Positions 20,800 to 22,702 of a stretch of 22,702 bases of DNA are shown piece by piece; positions within the stretch are counted from its first letter, which is position 1; every line of letters begins with the position of its first letter. The notes under the pieces were generated by a model, which saw only the letters and a program-made list of their open reading frames with translations, was not told the DNA's origin and ran no database searches. Where the stretch lies: positions 1 through 22,702 of the forward strand of contig SGPL01000529.1 in NCBI GenBank assembly GCA_004802705.1. Direction: 5' to 3'. The position numbers and the translations under genes were made by a program. This DNA is from Bondarzewia mesenterica (lineage: Eukaryota; Basidiomycota; Agaricomycetes; Russulales; Bondarzewiaceae).

Positions 20800-22150
20800 T
20801 CATGATTTCGCCTCTCTGCTAGCAATCTGAGCATCAACTTCAGCCGCAAGCTTAGCTAGCCGAACCTCCGAATCGGGAACTCCGGACAGCAGCGTCTGAC
20901 GAGAAAGTTCTAATTGTTGTACGCGTTGGAGAGCCTCTGAAACCGAAGGGCGTGACGCCGGATCTCCAGAACACATGGTGTCGAACAAACCGACAAGTGA
21001 CTGGGAAAGATGGTCAAGATGCTGCAAGATATACATTGTATAGCAAAAGAACATGAAGATGGCATGATACGTACCCCAAAGTACGTCTTGAACATTGTCC
21101 CTAGCTGCCAGACATCCGCGTGGAATGGGCAGTACGGAGCTCCAGACAGCATTTCCGGCGCAATGTCCCTCCCATATTCGCCGGAACGAATCCCAGTAGT
21201 TGGAAGCCCGGTCACAACCCTTGACGATGGGTCTGAATTCGAACGTATCGGCCAATTCAAAGTCATTGATGTAATACCGATCGGCAAATAACTACGAAAA
21301 GGCGATAAAAACCCAGCGCGGTGGGCTTCTGGATATAGACACTGTCCTCCGACCCAGTTGATGAGGATGTTGTCACTATCGATGCCCTATTAAATATCAG
21401 GTTTGATTGCATAGACGAGAAAATACGGGAGTCGTACTAGATGTGCGACTAGATTATCATGGCAGAACTTGGTTCCCTGTTGACCTTGCTGAGCACAAAA
21501 CCCGAAAACAAGCCGTGGAACACTCCCACCTCAAGGATCTGCTCCACAGCATCGACAACCTCAGAGAAGTGATAATACCAAGGGTGACTAAACCAGTCCA
21601 CATTAGGGGGAAAATCGCAAAGACCATATCGTCGTAGACGACTTCTTTCAGCACAGGAACAACGTGGTTTTCCCCCCTCAGCGCGTTGTTACCGGTCGCC
21701 AGGCGAGATAAAGCCATGCGATGCCTTTCGCCGCGGTCTTGCCCGATAGCCATAAGGCGGATTAAGACGTCGCAATTATCAGTTGTACGAGCAGGACAGT
21801 GAATGGAATTCTTGGACAAACTAAATCAGCGATTATAAGCAGCTGAAGTAGGATTGATCGAGGCCCACCAGCAGCCACCAGCAGGTCATAGCTTGGGGTC
21901 AGTTTCGGTTTACCTTCATCGTACAATGGTCGTATAGGCTCGTATAGGCGAACCCATCCGGCGTACGTGGTGCATCGTTTGCAGGATTGACAGTCAAATT
22001 GTCTAACCTCGCCTTCCATAGTGTGTAACCTTCAGAGGAGTCCACATACTTATGCCGCGGGAACGTTCCTTCTGGTTGGTTTTGTTGATGTCGCCATTCC
22101 TGTATCGTTTGAGGACGGCGCATAATGATACTGGGAATGGATGAAGCCAT
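20800..22150 (-). pseudogene. Fungal protein-kinase-like gene, multiply frameshifted
   Basis: On the minus strand, kinase-type blocks occur in the right order but in different frames. An N-terminal part begins at the Met at 22150 (MASSIPSIIMRRPQTIQEW). An N-lobe to hinge part follows (NCDVLIRLMAIGQ, VVPVLKEVVYDDMVFAIF). After a frame change at the G5 run 21606-21610 comes WFSHPWYYHFSEVVDAVEQI. A small exon at 21438-21476 (GTKFCHDNLVAHL) is spliced over 21387-21437 to GIDSDNILINWVGG. YYINDFELADTFE (DFG-like region) is in a shifted frame. Then GEYGRDIAPEMLSGAPYCPF (APE motif) and DVWQLGTMF follow, and after an intron at 21022-21074 a C-lobe end with DPASRPSVSEALQRV and stop at 20800. At least four frame changes make it non-functional as read. 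The ancestral role is likely a kinase or pseudokinase of a lineage-specific family. Confidence 0.75.
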
Positions 22151-22472
22151 AGCGTATGCGAGTACTTAAGAGTGGGTAAAATTTTGTAGCGGCGTCCATA
22201 AGCGTCCATACAATTTGGCCCTACAAACCAGCCCCCCTTGCTCACCCCCACCTCCGAATCCAAATATTTGTTCCCGGTGGCACATTAACTAAAAGGGAAA
22301 TAATTTCTAAATTTGGAAATGTCACCTCTGCTCAAAATATGGAGGGCTCAGGAGGTCTAATGAATAGTAAAATGATATCAAGGAACAGTGGGTGATACTA
22401 AAAGTACATTTCCGTGCCCTGCGAATGACTTGAAAGTGCAAAAAAGCAAACACTAAGTACACGGCAATTAAA

Positions 22473-22553
22473 TGCCACGAAGAGGACTCGAACTACCAAC
22501 CCCACGCAAGAGTATGACATAATCACCAGTCACAGATACATCTCCTACCACTA
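22473..22553 (-). other. tRNA-like stretch with B-box, possibly SINE-derived
   Basis: The minus strand reads GTTCGAGTCCTC at 22484-22495, close to the pol III B-box GGTTCGANTCC. An A-box-like TCTGTGACTGGTG lies about 42 bases upstream, a normal tRNA spacing. The T-arm has mismatches and no acceptor stem closes, so this is not a working tRNA gene. It is directly joined to the hairpin repeat, which suggests a tRNA-derived short element. Confidence 0.4.
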
Positions 22554-22594
22554 CTAGGGGAGCGCCGACCGTGTCGGCAGCGAACCTTGCTTGC
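22554..22594 (-). repeat. Dispersed hairpin repeat, copy 2
   Basis: Read on the minus strand it starts GCAAGCAAGGTTCGCTGCCG and continues through the stem GCCGAC, loop ACG, stem GTCGGC and GCTCCCCTAG. It matches copy 1 at 8734-8773 with one inserted base and a few substitutions, mainly in the loop and just outside the stem. The 6-bp stem is unchanged. Confidence 0.65.
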
Positions 22595-22702
22595 GGGTTT
22601 TTAGCATACTCCATTGTGCGGAGGGGAGTTTTTTTTGTAGAGTCGGAAAATGTAGACACGTATAACAGTTATGATTTTACAATATAGGTGACTGCAAATT
22701 TG

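Larger units (their letters stand above)
22151..22702. other. Right-end spacer with repeat and tRNA-like sequence
   Basis: No protein gene is visible. The first part is upstream of the kinase relic. The last 250 bases hold the second hairpin repeat and a B-box-like sequence. Confidence 0.4.

Noticed and set aside
22473..22553. A functional tRNA gene
   Set aside because: The T-stem has mismatches and no acceptor stem pairs, although A- and B-box-like motifs are present.
1..22702. CRISPR array, bacterial operon or integron
   Set aside because: No regularly spaced repeats are present, and the spliced genes show eukaryotic nuclear DNA.

Overview
The window looks like nuclear DNA of a filamentous basidiomycete, probably an agaricomycete. 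Genes are split by many short GT-AG introns (about 48-91 nt). There is a Helitron of the type common in mushroom genomes, a tandem BTB/POZ family, and a fungal kinase-like gene of a kind I associate with this group. One base is unresolved (n at 6545).

Layout. 1-90 is the last exon of a host gene ending in an ESCRT-III style MIM1 motif. About 381-6665 (minus strand) is a nearly full-length but decayed Helitron RepHel gene. It has an N-terminal zinc-motif region, a Rep HUH nuclease and a PIF1-like helicase. Its introns can still be read, but it carries premature stops and frameshifts. Divergent from it, at 6992-8475 (plus), is a broken gene of unknown family. Its C-terminal half has an OB-fold-like strand pattern, so it may be a transposon partner gene. 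8476-8984 holds a GC-rich palindrome and one copy of a hairpin repeat that recurs near the right end of the window.

8985-13271 (plus) is an intact ten-exon DNA2 nuclease-helicase gene. Its 3' end faces an intact six-exon ULA1/APPBP1 gene (13889-15769, minus), the regulatory half of the NEDD8 E1 enzyme. Next come three BTB/POZ paralogues in tandem on the plus strand: a pseudogene (about 16110-17026) and two intact copies (17578-18558 and 19507-20634). A frameshifted protein-kinase-like pseudogene (20800-22150, minus) follows. The last 500 bases hold the second hairpin repeat, joined to a tRNA-like B-box.

How they relate. DNA2 and ULA1 are housekeeping genes for replication/repair and for neddylation. 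BTB proteins are often substrate adaptors of CUL3 ligases, which are activated by NEDD8, so the BTB cluster next to ULA1 is suggestive but may be chance. The Helitron block and the kinase and BTB relics mark the flanks as fast-changing accessory DNA around a conserved DNA2-ULA1 core. I see no clear-cut new system. The best candidates are the Helitron with its divergent OB-like partner gene and the dispersed hairpin repeat.
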